Assembly: GCF_029076445.1 (NCBI RefSeq)
Contig: NZ_JARESG010000002.1
Coordinates: 286,349-350,348, forward strand
DNA from: Pseudarthrobacter naphthalenicus
Lineage (GTDB): Bacteria; Actinomycetota; Actinomycetes; Actinomycetales; Micrococcaceae
Direction of reading: 5' to 3'
Length of the DNA: 64,000 nucleotides
Shown here: positions 45,642-55,089 of the stretch, one piece after another
Numbering within the stretch: the stretch's first letter is position 1
Layout of the letters: every line of letters starts with the position of its first letter
Program-made: the position numbers and the translations under genes
Notes under the pieces: model-generated
What the model saw: the letters and a program-made list of their open reading frames with translations, nothing else
Database searches by the model: none
Told to the model about the DNA's origin: nothing

Positions 45642-47399
45642 CTAGAAGAGGAAGTAGCGCTGGGCCATGGGCAGTTCGTCGGACGGCTCGCAGGTGACAT
45701 CCTCGCCGTCCACCGTCACCTTGTATGTCTCCGGGTCCACCTCGATGTCCGGCGTGGCGTTGTTGTGCTTCAGGTCCGCCTTGGTCAGGGTGCGGATGCC
45801 GGAAACCGGGCGGATGACCCGCTCCAGTCCGAGCTCTTCCGGCACGCCGGCCTCGATCGCCGCCTTGGACAGGAACGTGATGGAGGACTTTTGCAGGGCC
45901 TTGCCCAGGGTGGCGTACATGGGCCGCATGGTGCGGGGCTGCGGGGTGGGGATGGAGCCGTTGGAATCGCCCATCAGCGCGTAGGCGATCTGGCCGCCCT
46001 TGAGGACCACTTCGGGCTTGACGCCGAAGAACGCCGGATCCCAAAGCACCAGGTCCGCGAACTTGCCCACTTCGATCGAGCCAATGGCGTCCGCCATGCC
46101 CTGCGCGATGGCCGGGTTGATGGTGTACTTCGCGATGTAGCGCTTGAGCCGGAAGTTGTCGCTCTCGGCCCCGGCACCGTTCCCGGCACCGTGCTCGCCG
46201 GCTGCGCTTTCCCCCCGCGGGTCCTTCAAAACGCCGCGCTGCCGCTTCATCTTGTCCGCCACCTGCCAGGTGCGGGTCACCACTTCGCCCACACGGCCCA
46301 TGGCCTGCGAGTCGGAGGAGGTGATCGCGAAAATGCCCAGGTCCTGCAGGACGTCCTCGGCGGCGATGGTCTCGGCGCGGATGCGGGAATCGGCGAACGC
46401 CACGTCCTCGGGGATGGCCGGGCTGAGGTGGTGGCACACCATCAGCATGTCCAGGTGCTCTTCGATGGTGTTCCGCGTGTAGGGCAGGGTGGGGTTGGTG
46501 GACGCGGGCAGGACGTTGGGCAGGCCGGCGATCTTGATGATGTCCGGCGCGTGGCCGCCGCCGGCGCCTTCGGTGTGGAATGTGTGGATGACGCGGCCAT
46601 CGATGGCCCGGATGGTGTCCTCCACGAAGCCGCACTCGTTCAGGGTGTCGGTGTGGATGGCCACCTGGACGTCGTACTCGTCGGCGACCTTCAGCGACGT
46701 GTCGATCGAGGACGTGGTGGCGCCCCAGTCCTCGTGGACTTTGAGCCCGATGGCCCCGGCCCGGATCTGCTCGGCCAAAGGCTCGACGGCGGACGCGTGG
46801 CCCTTGCCGAAGAGGCCCACGTTGATGGGAAGCCCCTCGATGGCCTGCAGCATGCGCTGGATGTGCCATTTGCCCGGGGTGATGGTGGTGGCTTTGGTGC
46901 CGTCGGCCGGGCCGGTGCCGCCGCCCACCATGGTGGTGATACCGCTGCACAGTGCGGTGGGGACCTGGTCCGGGGAGATGAAGTGGATGTGGGTGTCGAT
47001 GCCGCCGGCGGTGAGGATCTTCCGCTCCCCGGCGATGATCTCGGTGCTGGCCCCGATCACGATGTCCACGCCGTCGGTGATCTGGGGGTTGCCGGCCTTG
47101 CCGATTTTGACGATATGGCCGTCTTTGAGGGCGACGTCCGCCTTGTAGATGCCCGTGTAGTCCAGGATGATCGCGTTGGTGATGACGGTGTCCGGGACCT
47201 CTTCGTCCCGGGTGACCTGGCCGTTCTGGCCCATGCCGTCACGGATCACCTTGCCGCCGCCGAACACCACTTCCTCGCCGTAGACGGTGAGGTCCTTCTC
47301 GATCTCTAGGAACAGTTCAGTGTCAGCCAGCCGGATGGCATCTCCCGTGGTGGGGCCGTACAGGTCCGCGTACTGCTTGCGGGGAATTTCAAGGCTCAT
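45642..47399 (-). CDS. ureC: Urease alpha (catalytic) subunit
   Basis: 585 residues, slightly longer than the usual 565-575. Nickel ligands are all seen: HIHFISPDQ, the carbamylated Lys in [33 protein letters not shown] and SDSQAMGR. The flap Cys-His is in MVCHHLSP. A Gly/Ala/Glu-rich insert ([15 protein letters not shown], around residue 405-420) lies between two conserved blocks, where most ureases have only a few residues. The ATG overlaps the ureB stop (ATGA). Confidence 0.97.
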   Translation of the reverse strand: MSLEIPRKQYADLYGPTTGDAIRLADTELFLEIEKDLTVYGEEVVFGGGKVIRDGMGQNGQVTRDEEVPDTVITNAIILDYTGIYKADVALKDGHIVKIGKAGNPQITDGVDIVIGASTEIIAGERKILTAGGIDTHIHFISPDQVPTALCSGITTMVGGGTGPADGTKATTITPGKWHIQRMLQAIEGLPINVGLFGKGHASAVEPLAEQIRAGAIGLKVHEDWGATTSSIDTSLKVADEYDVQVAIHTDTLNECGFVEDTIRAIDGRVIHTFHTEGAGGGHAPDIIKIAGLPNVLPASTNPTLPYTRNTIEEHLDMLMVCHHLSPAIPEDVAFADSRIRAETIAAEDVLQDLGIFAITSSDSQAMGRVGEVVTRTWQVADKMKRQRGVLKDPRGESAAGEHGAGNGAGAESDNFRLKRYIAKYTINPAIAQGMADAIGSIEVGKFADLVLWDPAFFGVKPEVVLKGGQIAYALMGDSNGSIPTPQPRTMRPMYATLGKALQKSSITFLSKAAIEAGVPEELGLERVIRPVSGIRTLTKADLKHNNATPDIEVDPETYKVTVDGEDVTCEPSDELPMAQRYFLF

Positions 47400-47725
47400 T
47401 TGCGGGCTCCTTGGTTCTGGGAGAGGGGGCCGTTGACGGCGTTGCTGAGCCCGTAGACCTCGCGGTTGCCTGCCAGTTCAATCAGCCGGACCGGCCTGCT
47501 GTCGCCGGGCTCGAACCGGGCGGCGGTGCCTGCCGGGATGTCCAGCCGGCGGCCGTAGGCGGCCGCGCGGTCAAAGTCCAGGGCGGCGTTGGCTTCGGCG
47601 AAGTGGTAATGCGAACCGACCTGGATGGGCCGGTCTCCGGTGTTGGTGACATGGACGTCAATGGCGTCCCGTCCCGCGTTGAGCGTCACCGGTTCGGAAT
47701 TGAGGACGTATTCTCCGGGGATCAT
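47396..47725 (-). CDS. ureB: Urease beta subunit
   Basis: 109 residues from ATG 47725, with AGGAG upstream. A beta-sandwich: [21 protein letters not shown] and [15 protein letters not shown] are the hallmark blocks. A structural part of the UreABC trimer. The frame is open upstream, but the family start fits this ATG. It starts 10 bp after ureA ends. Confidence 0.96.
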   Translation of the reverse strand: MIPGEYVLNSEPVTLNAGRDAIDVHVTNTGDRPIQVGSHYHFAEANAALDFDRAAAYGRRLDIPAGTAARFEPGDSRPVRLIELAGNREVYGLSNAVNGPLSQNQGARK

Positions 47726-47735
47726 GGACGGGCTC

Positions 47736-48038
47736 CTATCGGATGGGATCGTGAACGGTGACGAGCTTGGTGCCGTCCGGGAAGGTCGCTTCGATCTGGA
47801 CATCGTGGATCATCTCGGGCACCCCTTCCATGACGTCGTCGCGGGTGAGCAGCGTGGTGCCGTAGCTCATCAGGTCCGCCACGGTCCGGCCGTCGCGGGC
47901 CCCTTCGATCAGTTCGTAACTGATCAGGGCAACAGCCTCGGGGAAGTTCAGCTTCAAGCCCCGGAACTGCCGGCGACGGGCCAGATCGGCGGCAACAACG
48001 ATCATGAGTTTTTCCTGCTCACGAGGCAAAAGATGCAT
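47736..48038 (-). CDS. ureA: Urease gamma subunit
   Basis: 100 residues, exactly the family length. [23 protein letters not shown] start, [23 protein letters not shown], and [27 protein letters not shown] end. First gene of the operon. GAAGGAG lies about 5 nt before the ATG. The ureA, ureB and ureC genes are separate, as in other actinobacteria. Confidence 0.97.
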   Translation of the reverse strand: MHLLPREQEKLMIVVAADLARRRQFRGLKLNFPEAVALISYELIEGARDGRTVADLMSYGTTLLTRDDVMEGVPEMIHDVQIEATFPDGTKLVTVHDPIR

Positions 48039-48133
48039 TGCTTCTCCTTCACGAAAAGGTCAGGGCCGCGGAAAACCGGACGTCAGATCCTCCGTGCTTG
48101 GAACAGCCGGGGACGAGCGGAGCAGCCTTTACG

Positions 48134-48163
48134 GTTATATGCCTCAAAGCCGGGCGCAGGCAA
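48134..48163 (-). promoter_or_regulatory. Putative promoter of the urease operon
   Basis: On the minus strand TTGCCT and TATAAC are 18 bp apart, giving a start site near 48127 and a leader of about 90 nt before ureA. The 256-bp gap upstream of ureA otherwise holds two GGGGTCTCACG direct repeats (about 48239-48263) and no gene. Confidence 0.45.
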
Positions 48164-48294
48164 TGATCGTGGTGGTGTGTTTGGATCCTCCGTGAAACCT
48201 GATGGCCAGCTGTGAAGAGCTTGAATGCCGCTTGGCAGGGGTCTCACGAGGGGTCTCACGGGGGTGCACCGGGAGCGGCCGGTCACTTTTCCCG

Positions 48295-48810
48295 TCAGCC
48301 CATGGGGGGATTCAGGCCGTACCGGGCGATGATGCCCGGCAGCCATGGCGCCTCGCCAAACTGGAGACCGTATTCAGCGGCGAGTTTGCCGATGGCTTCA
48401 GGGTCCGGTGGACCGCCGGATTCAAGCTGATCGGCCAGCCCCCAGAAGAAATGCTCGAACCCCGCAGGACTGATCACTTCGATCATCCGCGCGGGAACTT
48501 TGCCGGCGTTCCACATGGTGTGCAGCTCGCCGCGTGGCTTGGTGATGTAGCCGCCGGCGCCCAGGACCGCCTCCCGCTCACCGGAGCGGAACCCGATTTC
48601 GCCTTCGAGGACGATCGAGTACTCATCCTCGCGCGTGTGCTTATGCGGTGGAACGAGGGCCCCTACCGGGAAGGGATGCTCCACGATGGAGATCTGTTCG
48701 TTGGTATGTTCGCCGAACAGTTTGAAGACAACCCCGATTGTTCCAAGGCTGCCGTGGCGTCCTTTTCCTGGCTGCACGACAGTGAGCCGTGGAGCCTCTT
48801 CAGCGCTCAT
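48295..48810 (-). CDS. Cupin-2 family protein
   Basis: 171 residues. The first cupin motif is complete (PPHKHTREDEYSIVLEGE: His-x-His, Glu), the second is in GELHTMWN. It is a single-domain metal-binding cupin. The family includes isomerases, dioxygenases and small-molecule binders; role unknown. It is divergent from a TetR gene across a 28-bp near-perfect palindrome, which strongly suggests repression by that TetR. Confidence 0.82.
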   Translation of the reverse strand: MSAEEAPRLTVVQPGKGRHGSLGTIGVVFKLFGEHTNEQISIVEHPFPVGALVPPHKHTREDEYSIVLEGEIGFRSGEREAVLGAGGYITKPRGELHTMWNAGKVPARMIEVISPAGFEHFFWGLADQLESGGPPDPEAIGKLAAEYGLQFGEAPWLPGIIARYGLNPPMG

Positions 48811-48828
48811 GACATCCCACCTTTTCTT

Positions 48829-48856
48829 ATTCGATATACACTTGTGTACATCGAAT
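48829..48856. promoter_or_regulatory. 28-bp TetR-type operator between cupin and TetR genes
   Basis: ATTCGAT-A-TACAC-TT-GTGTA-C-ATCGAAT: all paired positions match except the single A/C pair. It is placed in the roughly 120-bp divergent gap, 18 bp upstream of the cupin start. Length and symmetry are those of TetR-family sites. Confidence 0.8.
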
Positions 48857-48930
48857 TATCCAGCCGCGACAGGACGGGTGTCAACAGTTTGAGTGAACAG
48901 GGCCGTTCAACCAAAGCCCGCCGGTACCAG

Positions 48931-49506
48931 ATGAATAAGCGTGCCGAGCAGGTGGAAACCACGCGCCAGCGGATCGTGGACGCAGCGGTGGCACTGCACG
49001 GGTCAGTCGGCCCCGCCAAGACCACCATTGCGGGCGTGGCCGAGCAGGCGGGGGTGACGCGCCTGACGGTCTACCGGCATTTTGCGGACGACGCAGCGCT
49101 GTTTTCCGCCTGCTCCTCGCACTGGCTCTCCCAGCAGCAGCTGCCGGATCCCGCCGCCTGGTCCGAGCTCACGGACCCGCTCACGCGCCTGCACGCCGGC
49201 CTGGCCGACCTTTACCGGTTTTATCGCGACGGCGAGCCGATGCTCAGGCGCATCTATGGCGATTGGGCCGCCCTTCCGGAAGGCCACCGCTCAGACCTCG
49301 CCCAGCGCAACAACTTCTTCCGCGACCGGCTTCTGGAGCCGTTTCCGGAACCGGACAGCGGCCGGTTACGCGCCGTCGTCGCGCATTCCGTTTCTTTCTG
49401 GACGTGGCGGTCTCTCTGCCACGACAACGGACTTTCCAATGACGACGCCGTCCAGGCCATGACGGGGCTGGCAGCAATGACGGCAGGCCTGCAGCAGCCC
49501 TGCTGA
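48931..49506 (+). CDS. TetR-family regulator
   Basis: 191 residues from ATG 48931. A TTG at 48889 is also in frame and would add 14 residues. The HTH (about 15-60) reads RQRIVDAAVALHGSVGPAKTTIAGVAEQAGVTRLTVYRHFADD. The C-terminal part is helical. It probably represses the divergent cupin gene and its own gene via the 48829-48856 palindrome. Confidence 0.86.
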   Translation: MNKRAEQVETTRQRIVDAAVALHGSVGPAKTTIAGVAEQAGVTRLTVYRHFADDAALFSACSSHWLSQQQLPDPAAWSELTDPLTRLHAGLADLYRFYRDGEPMLRRIYGDWAALPEGHRSDLAQRNNFFRDRLLEPFPEPDSGRLRAVVAHSVSFWTWRSLCHDNGLSNDDAVQAMTGLAAMTAGLQQPC

Positions 49507-49518
49507 AGGTGCCATGCG

Positions 49519-50226
49519 CTACTTGAGGCTGAGGACCTCGTCGATGGGGCGGCCGTTGACGAACACCCGGGCGCTGGTGGCGGCGGACGCGGCCATGGCG
49601 GTGTACTCCAGCTGGGCCTTCGCGCGCGGGATGTCGCACTCGCCCCCCAGCATGAACTGCCCGGAAAGGTAGATGGTGATGGTGCTGCCGTCCAGTTCGC
49701 CGCCGAGGTAGGTCAGGCTCGACTGGTACAGCACGTTCACCAGCCCGGACATGCCGACGTCGCGGTTCTTGTTCGCGAGCAGGGCGCCAATACTGGGGCC
49801 CACCTCGTCCCGGAAGCGGACCGGGGCGGTGGTGGTGGCCACCAGGCTGTCGCCGCAGCCGATCTTCGGCCCCGAGGCGCCGTTGTCACCGACGGCGACG
49901 TAGTAGACCGTCAGCGGGGCCACCTGCTCCGGGAACCCCGTGAAGGTGGGCTCCGGAGCGGGTTGCGGGCTCTCTGAAGGGCCGGCGGGCGGGCCTGCGG
50001 GGGCGGACGACGGCGGTGCGGTGGCCGTGGGGGAAACGGTCGCCGGGGCGCTGGTCGCCGCCGTCGGGCCCGCCGTGGTGCCCGGCGCCGCGGACGGGGT
50101 TGCCGACGCAGCGGGGGCCGGGGAGCTGCTGGTGGGTGCCGGGGCCGGCGGACCGAAGCAGCCCGCGAGCGCAAACAGCGCGCCAACCGCCAAAACGCTG
50201 AGTGCGGACAGCCTGGGCCTGGTCAT
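49519..50226 (-). CDS. Lipoprotein with a GerMN-like domain
   Basis: 235 residues. Lipobox LAGC at about residue 23, then a 70-residue Pro/Ala/Ser/Thr linker and a C-terminal domain (about 100-235) with LTVYYVAVGDN and TITIYLSGQFMLGGECDIPRAKAQLEYTA, the GerMN pattern. It is exported and membrane-anchored. GerMN domains occur in spore and wall proteins of unknown activity, and in actinobacteria they are often next to two-component systems, but none is here. Confidence 0.8.
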   Translation of the reverse strand: MTRPRLSALSVLAVGALFALAGCFGPPAPAPTSSSPAPAASATPSAAPGTTAGPTAATSAPATVSPTATAPPSSAPAGPPAGPSESPQPAPEPTFTGFPEQVAPLTVYYVAVGDNGASGPKIGCGDSLVATTTAPVRFRDEVGPSIGALLANKNRDVGMSGLVNVLYQSSLTYLGGELDGSTITIYLSGQFMLGGECDIPRAKAQLEYTAMAASAATSARVFVNGRPIDEVLSLK

Positions 50227-50304
50227 GATGCCCCCTTGGACGCGGGCCCGGTTCGGTGGACCCTGCTTTCAAGTTACGCCGCAGGGGGCCTCCCAAACAG
50301 GGAC

Positions 50305-50784
50305 TTAAGTCCGGCCGCCGGAGCCGGGGCGGGGCTTGTCCGGCATGGCCTGGCTCAGGAGGCTGGTGAGGCCCGGGCTGACGTGCTGGCCCGTATCGCC
50401 ATGGCGGTGGGCCAGCCGCCACTCCCCGTTTTCCCGGCGGTAGATGTGGGTGACCCGGACCAGTTCCTCTTCCAGCGGGCCGCCATCCACGGAGACGGCC
50501 GATCTTTCGTAGCCCACCGTGTACGCGAGGTCACCGCTGACATCGGCGGCCACCAGTTCGTAGACCACGGGCGTTCCGTCAGCAAACCGGGCGGACACCC
50601 AGCGGAACGTAGCACTGACGTCCACCCAGCCGCTCTTCCCGGGCGCGACAGCCGGGAAAAGTGTGGTGGGACCGTCCTCGGACAACAGCCCGATCAGCGG
50701 GCCGGGATCGCCGCGATGGATGGCGCTCGCGGCAAGTTCATGCCGTGCCACAAGGCTGGAGATGGTGCTTTCCTTGTCTGCCAT
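50305..50784 (-). CDS. SnoaL-like/DUF4440 protein
   Basis: 159 residues. NTF2-like fold: ELAASAIHRGDPGPLIGLLSED at the start, then YTVGYERSAVSVDG and VTHIYRRENGEWRLAHRHGDTG near the end, typical of the family. The ATG has GGAGG upstream. Function unknown. Second SnoaL-type gene in this window, not a close copy of the first. Confidence 0.8.
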   Translation of the reverse strand: MADKESTISSLVARHELAASAIHRGDPGPLIGLLSEDGPTTLFPAVAPGKSGWVDVSATFRWVSARFADGTPVVYELVAADVSGDLAYTVGYERSAVSVDGGPLEEELVRVTHIYRRENGEWRLAHRHGDTGQHVSPGLTSLLSQAMPDKPRPGSGGRT

Positions 50785-50915
50785 GACCGCCTCCGGGGTC
50801 CGCTGGATCGCCTGATTCAGTCACCGTAGGATCAGCCGAACCAGGGGTCAAGGCCGGCCGCGGACTGTCCGCCGGCGGCCGGCTGTGGCCGCCGCGGAAC
50901 GCTCACCGGCCCAAA

Positions 50916-51347
50916 ATGAACCTGCCGCAATGGAGGGCCGGGAGGCTAAAATGGAGCATGTTGGTCTTCCCAGCCATCGGGCTCCTGCTTTGGGTTGCGT
51001 TCCTCTTTGTTGTGATGGTGCTGGCCGGCGTTGTCTGGGCCGCATCCAGGCTGGCGCTCGCTCTGGCCAGCTTCCTCCAGCGCCCCGTTCAGGGGCCAGT
51101 CGCCGCCGGCCTGCGGACCCCGCCGCAGGTCCCGCACCCTCTCCCCCGCCACCATCTCCCCCGCCAAGGTCCGCCACCGGCCCTGTTGCCCAACCGGGAC
51201 CGGACTCCGCCGCCGGTCCACACCACGTCCCAGGCCCGGGCGCAGGCGGATATCTGGCCCAAGTGGACCCCGGCTCATCGGCGCTATGTAGACGAAGAGT
51301 TAGCGCTCTGGCAGGAGCAGTTCGACGCACTGAGCTCCCGTAGGTAG
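50916..51347 (+). CDS. Small membrane protein with Pro-rich tail
   Basis: Up to 143 residues. One long hydrophobic segment (about 15-50) is followed by a Pro/Arg/His-rich stretch (about 58-105) and a short acidic end (RRYVDEELALWQEQFDAL). No ribosome site is clear for ATG 50916. An internal ATG at 50958, at the start of the membrane segment, is an alternative. No family was recognised, but the frame ends next to a hairpin at 51415-51450 and the composition is protein-like. Confidence 0.5.
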   Translation: MNLPQWRAGRLKWSMLVFPAIGLLLWVAFLFVVMVLAGVVWAASRLALALASFLQRPVQGPVAAGLRTPPQVPHPLPRHHLPRQGPPPALLPNRDRTPPPVHTTSQARAQADIWPKWTPAHRRYVDEELALWQEQFDALSSRR

Positions 51348-51414
51348 GGCCGCCGGTCCGCTCGTCACCACCCACGGCGGTGCTCACCGCGCGGTGGCCG
51401 GTGGGGCGGCATGA

Positions 51415-51450
51415 CAGTAGCCGCCCCCTGGTGCAGCGGAGCGGCTACTG
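51415..51450. terminator. Hairpin between convergent genes
   Basis: CAGTAGCCGC and GCGGCTACTG form a perfect 10-bp stem, in the 150-bp gap between the small membrane-protein gene and the cupin gene on the other strand. Confidence 0.5.
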
Positions 51451-51501
51451 CTGGCAGTTCGGGTCACACTGCGCCGGGTGACGCCGACGGGAACCGCATG
51501 T

Positions 51502-51864
51502 TCAGCGCTTCGCGTAGTCGGCGAATCCCTGCCAGTCGATGACCACACAGGGCTCGTCTCCCACCACCCAGGCGTCATGCCCGGGTGCCATGATGCCGAA
51601 GTCGCCGGCGCTGTATTCCATCTCCTCGCCGTCGTCCATGACCACTTTCATCCGGCCCGAAACGAAGTACCCCATGTGGGATGCCTGGCAGCTCTCTGTT
51701 TTGGCGATCGGCTTGACGTGTTCGGACCAGCGCCAGCCGGGCAGGAACGTGGCGCGCCCAACGGCGCCCTTGTCGACGTTGACGAGTTGAAGCTGGCCGG
51801 TGTCACCTTCGAAGGGTCGGGTCTCCTCGGGCGAGTCCAGGCTCATGCGAACTAGATTTGGCAT
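51502..51864 (-). CDS. Small cupin-fold protein
   Basis: 120 residues. Compact beta-rich body with SEHVKPIAKTESCQASHMGYFVSGRMKVVM, then GDFGIMAPGHDAWVVGDEP and VIDWQGFADYAKR. The metal residues are reduced relative to the standard pattern: one His lies in the first motif and one in the second. GGAG lies 6 nt before ATG 51864. Possibly a stress or binding protein. Function unknown. Confidence 0.78.
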   Translation of the reverse strand: MPNLVRMSLDSPEETRPFEGDTGQLQLVNVDKGAVGRATFLPGWRWSEHVKPIAKTESCQASHMGYFVSGRMKVVMDDGEEMEYSAGDFGIMAPGHDAWVVGDEPCVVIDWQGFADYAKR

Positions 51865-52067
51865 TTCATCTCCTATGGACGGTGATGCTCTTGAGCTGAT
51901 TGGACGCCGGCGGGGCCTCGATGCCCACGGCGGGGAAGGAGATGAAACCCCGCCAGTGAGGCAATTCTCCGCCTGCGCCCGGACCCCCGCAAGAACTTTC
52001 TGGAACGGCCGCTGCAGTCGCGCAAGGCCCGGTCAGCAGCGAGCCGCCGAGCTTTTCTGCGGGACGG

Positions 52068-52358
52068 TCACGTGTTGAGGCTGTTGGCGGTCACTTCGAA
52101 TTCCTCTACCGAGACGATGTGCGTCTTGTCCGCCTCGCTGGTCTCCTCGCGGATCCTGGTGGCGTCCTGCCGGGTGGCAACCATCGATTCCTCGGTGTCC
52201 CACAGCGTGATGGAGAGTGCTTTGTCGGATTCCTTGCTGTTCAGGTAGTAGATTCCCTTGCACCCCGGAAGCTGGAGCACCCTGGTGATGATTTCCTCCG
52301 TCGGTGCGTTCCTGAGCGTGTTGGGGCTGGTCTGGTACGTGCTGATTCTGGCGAACAT
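52068..52358 (-). CDS. ABM/dimeric alpha-beta barrel protein
   Basis: 96 residues. It has the size and the beta-alpha-beta layout of small dimeric alpha/beta barrel proteins (ARISTYQTSPNTL, then GCKGIYYLNSKESDKALSITLWDTEESM). Similar proteins are antibiotic-biosynthesis-monooxygenase-like or haem-degrading, but the usual His is not evident. GGAG precedes the ATG. Function unknown. Confidence 0.72.
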   Translation of the reverse strand: MFARISTYQTSPNTLRNAPTEEIITRVLQLPGCKGIYYLNSKESDKALSITLWDTEESMVATRQDATRIREETSEADKTHIVSVEEFEVTANSLNT

Positions 52359-52450
52359 CGAACTTTTCTCCGTTCTGGCTGGATGTATATCGGGTCACAC
52401 TATTTATGGCTGGGCAACCTCGTCGACGGGACGGTTGAAAACCGGCGTGC

Positions 52451-53506
52451 CTACGGATGCACCAGCACCTTCACCGCGGTGTCCTTGTGGTTGATCAGGG
52501 TGTCGAAGCCCTGCTCCACCAGGTCATCCAGCGCGATCCTGCCGGTGATGAACGGCTTCAGGTCCACCTTGCCTTCCTGCACCATCTTGATCACGGCCGG
52601 GTGGTCGCGGACGTAGGCGATGGTGCCGCGGAGATCGATCTCCTTCAGCACCAGCTTCTGCATGTCCACGGTGGCCGGAGCACCCCAGATGGACACGTTG
52701 ACCACCACGGCACCTGGCCGGACGGCGTCGAGCATGGTGTCCAGCACGGCGTTCACGCCGGCGCACTCAAACGCGACGTCGGCACCGGTTCCGCCGGTGA
52801 GCTCGCGTACCCGCGCGGGGACGTCCTCCTGGCTGGGATCCAGGACGTGGTCTGCCACCCCGCTGGAGACAGCCTTCTCTTTGCGAGCCGCGGTGAGCTC
52901 GCTGATGATGGTGGTCACGCCCATGCCCTTCAGGACCGCGGCAGTGAGCAGCCCGATGGGCCCGGACCCGCCCACCAGAGCGACATCGCCGGCCTTCGCG
53001 CCGCTGCGGGCCACCGCGTGGTGCGCCACGGACAGCGGTTCAATCAGGGCCGCCTCGTCCAGCGGAATGCCCCCGATCGGGTGCACCCACCGCTTGTCCA
53101 CCACGATCTTTTCGCTCAGGCCGCCACCGCCGCCGGAAAGCCCGATGAAGCCCATCTGCCGGCAGAGATGGTAGCTGCCCGCCTGGCACATGTCGCAGTC
53201 GCCGTCCACGAAATAGGGTTCGACGACGACGTTGTCGCCCACCGCGAGCCCCTCCACCCCGTCGCCGACCTCGGTGACAGTCCCGGAGAACTCGTGCCCC
53301 AGGGTCACCGGTGACTCCTCGCCGGAGAGGGGGTGCGGATGCCCCGGCGCCGGGCAGAAGATGGGTCCTTCCAGGTACTCGTGCAGGTCAGTTCCGCAGA
53401 TACCGCACCACGCGACGTCGATCTTCACTGCCCCTGCCCGGAGTTCCGGTTCCGGAATGTCCTCGATGCGGATGTCCTTGCGGGCATGGAAACGTGCTGC
53501 CTTCAT
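52451..53506 (-). CDS. Zn-dependent alcohol dehydrogenase, 2,3-butanediol type
   Basis: 351 residues from ATG 53506. Catalytic Zn: Cys in WCGICGTDLHEY, His-Glu in LGHEFSGTV, and a Glu in ALIEPLSVAHHAV. The structural Zn segment is reduced (GDCDMCQAGSYHLC). The Rossmann loop is VGGSGPIGLL. Closest to (R,R)-butanediol/sorbitol-type dehydrogenases, converting acetoin and 2,3-butanediol with NAD(H). Single gene. Substrate from family only. Confidence 0.88.
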   Translation of the reverse strand: MKAARFHARKDIRIEDIPEPELRAGAVKIDVAWCGICGTDLHEYLEGPIFCPAPGHPHPLSGEESPVTLGHEFSGTVTEVGDGVEGLAVGDNVVVEPYFVDGDCDMCQAGSYHLCRQMGFIGLSGGGGGLSEKIVVDKRWVHPIGGIPLDEAALIEPLSVAHHAVARSGAKAGDVALVGGSGPIGLLTAAVLKGMGVTTIISELTAARKEKAVSSGVADHVLDPSQEDVPARVRELTGGTGADVAFECAGVNAVLDTMLDAVRPGAVVVNVSIWGAPATVDMQKLVLKEIDLRGTIAYVRDHPAVIKMVQEGKVDLKPFITGRIALDDLVEQGFDTLINHKDTAVKVLVHP

Positions 53507-53726
53507 GATGAGCCTTTCGGTGGAATGGATATTCCTGCCCGCGCCCGGGTCCTCAGGGGCGGCCCGGCCACGTCCGAACATCCTTGCACCAGGGCGGGAG
53601 GTCCGGTAGGGACCTTCGGCTGTGGCCGGGGAGAGCAGCCGGCCTCTTGGGGACCCCGAAACAAACCCCTGTGCCTGGTGTGCGCCGTGTAACTTGGTCA
53701 TTACCTTCCCCGGCCTGAGGACGCCC

Positions 53727-55037
53727 ATGAATAACGCCCCCACCACGCGCTCGTACAGCCTGCAGCGCGAATGGTCCCGGGCGTTCACGTACATGCTGGT
53801 GGCCTTGCTGATCGGCGCCGTGGTCACCATCGCCGGTGTCCGGCTGGTGGTCAACGAGATGAAGGGCGCCGCCGGGAGCCTGAAGGCCGAGTACGGCAGC
53901 GTCAACGAGCTGACCGCCGCCCTGGACGTTCACGAGCAACTGGGACACCGGCTGATCGAGGCAAAGCCCGTGGATGGAACCGCATTCGCCGGCGCACAGG
54001 AAGACGTGGAGGAGCTCTTCAAAGCAGCAGCCGCCGCCGGCGCCGGGAACATAAGCCGGACCGCCGCGCTGGAGCAGGCACACCGGGACTGGCAGGCAAG
54101 CCTCGAGCAAAGCGGTCTCCGGGGCGCGCAGGCACCGGGGCTGACGGGAAACCGCGTGGCCGATGCGACCGCCCTGATGGAAGCGAGTACGAACGTGCGC
54201 CGGCAGCTGGCCGCCATCCAGGCGTCGTCGGTGGACGGACTGGACCGGGGGCTGGTGGACACGAGCTTCTTCGAGGACCTGCTGTTCGTGGCCAGGTGGG
54301 TGCTCCTGTTGGTGGCGGTGGGCGGCACACTCTACCTCCGCCGTCGGATGGTCAAGGACCTCATCCGTCCGCTCAACAGCCTGCACCGCGGGGTCCGGAA
54401 CCTGGAGGCGGGAGACTACAGCCACCGCCTGTCCGTGGCCCGCCGGGACGAGCTCGGCGAAGTGGCGGTGGCGTTCAACGGGATGGCCGCCGCGCTCCAG
54501 GACAGCCACGAAATACTGACCTACCGTGCCACGCACGATGACCTCACCGGGCTCGCCAACCGGGCGGCCCTCACCGAGCGGCTGGCGGCGTCATTCAGCC
54601 AGGACAAGCAGGCCCGGACGCGGAATGAGGGCCTGCTTTTCATCGACATCGATGACTTCAAAGACGTCAACGATTCGCTGGGCCACGAGGGCGGCGATGC
54701 GCTGCTGGTCCAGCTGGCCGAGCGGATCCGTTCCAGCGTCCGCAGCGGGGACCTGGTGGCCCGGCTGGGAGGTGACGAGTTCGCCGTCGTCGTGATGGAT
54801 AACGACGACGGCACTCCCACAACGGGGCCCGTCGCCGAACGCATCTACGAGGCACTGAGCGAGCCGTTTGTGATCGGCGGCCGGCCGCTGCGCGTCTCGC
54901 TGAGCATCGGTGCCGCACAGCGGACACCGGAGACCGCGGACGTCAGGGAACTGCTGCGGCAGGCGGATTCGGCGATGTACCGCGCGAAGCATGGCGGCAA
55001 GGCCAGGTACGAGGCCTTCGATACCCTGGGCGGGTAA
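53727..55037 (+). CDS. Membrane-bound diguanylate cyclase (HAMP-GGDEF)
   Basis: 436 residues. Two membrane spans (about 20-40 and 190-208) flank an extracytoplasmic helical sensor domain. A HAMP linker follows (about 210-262), then a GGDEF domain (about 270-430). GGDEF is intact (RLGGDEFAVV), and the inhibitory RxxD (RSGD) sits five residues before it, so product feedback is expected. The ATG has GAGGA upstream. With the GGDEF-EAL protein at 19.6-21.8 kb, this window holds both a cyclase and a probable phosphodiesterase for c-di-GMP. Confidence 0.92.
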   Translation: MNNAPTTRSYSLQREWSRAFTYMLVALLIGAVVTIAGVRLVVNEMKGAAGSLKAEYGSVNELTAALDVHEQLGHRLIEAKPVDGTAFAGAQEDVEELFKAAAAAGAGNISRTAALEQAHRDWQASLEQSGLRGAQAPGLTGNRVADATALMEASTNVRRQLAAIQASSVDGLDRGLVDTSFFEDLLFVARWVLLLVAVGGTLYLRRRMVKDLIRPLNSLHRGVRNLEAGDYSHRLSVARRDELGEVAVAFNGMAAALQDSHEILTYRATHDDLTGLANRAALTERLAASFSQDKQARTRNEGLLFIDIDDFKDVNDSLGHEGGDALLVQLAERIRSSVRSGDLVARLGGDEFAVVVMDNDDGTPTTGPVAERIYEALSEPFVIGGRPLRVSLSIGAAQRTPETADVRELLRQADSAMYRAKHGGKARYEAFDTLGG

Positions 55038-55089
55038 GCCGGCCGGGGCCCGGTGTCCGGTTCTTTCACCCTGCGGGCACACGCCACTT

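Noticed and set aside
45264..47309. A 681-codon open frame antisense to ureC and ureE
   Set aside because: It is the complement of strongly conserved urease genes. Composition is artificial and no start signal is present.
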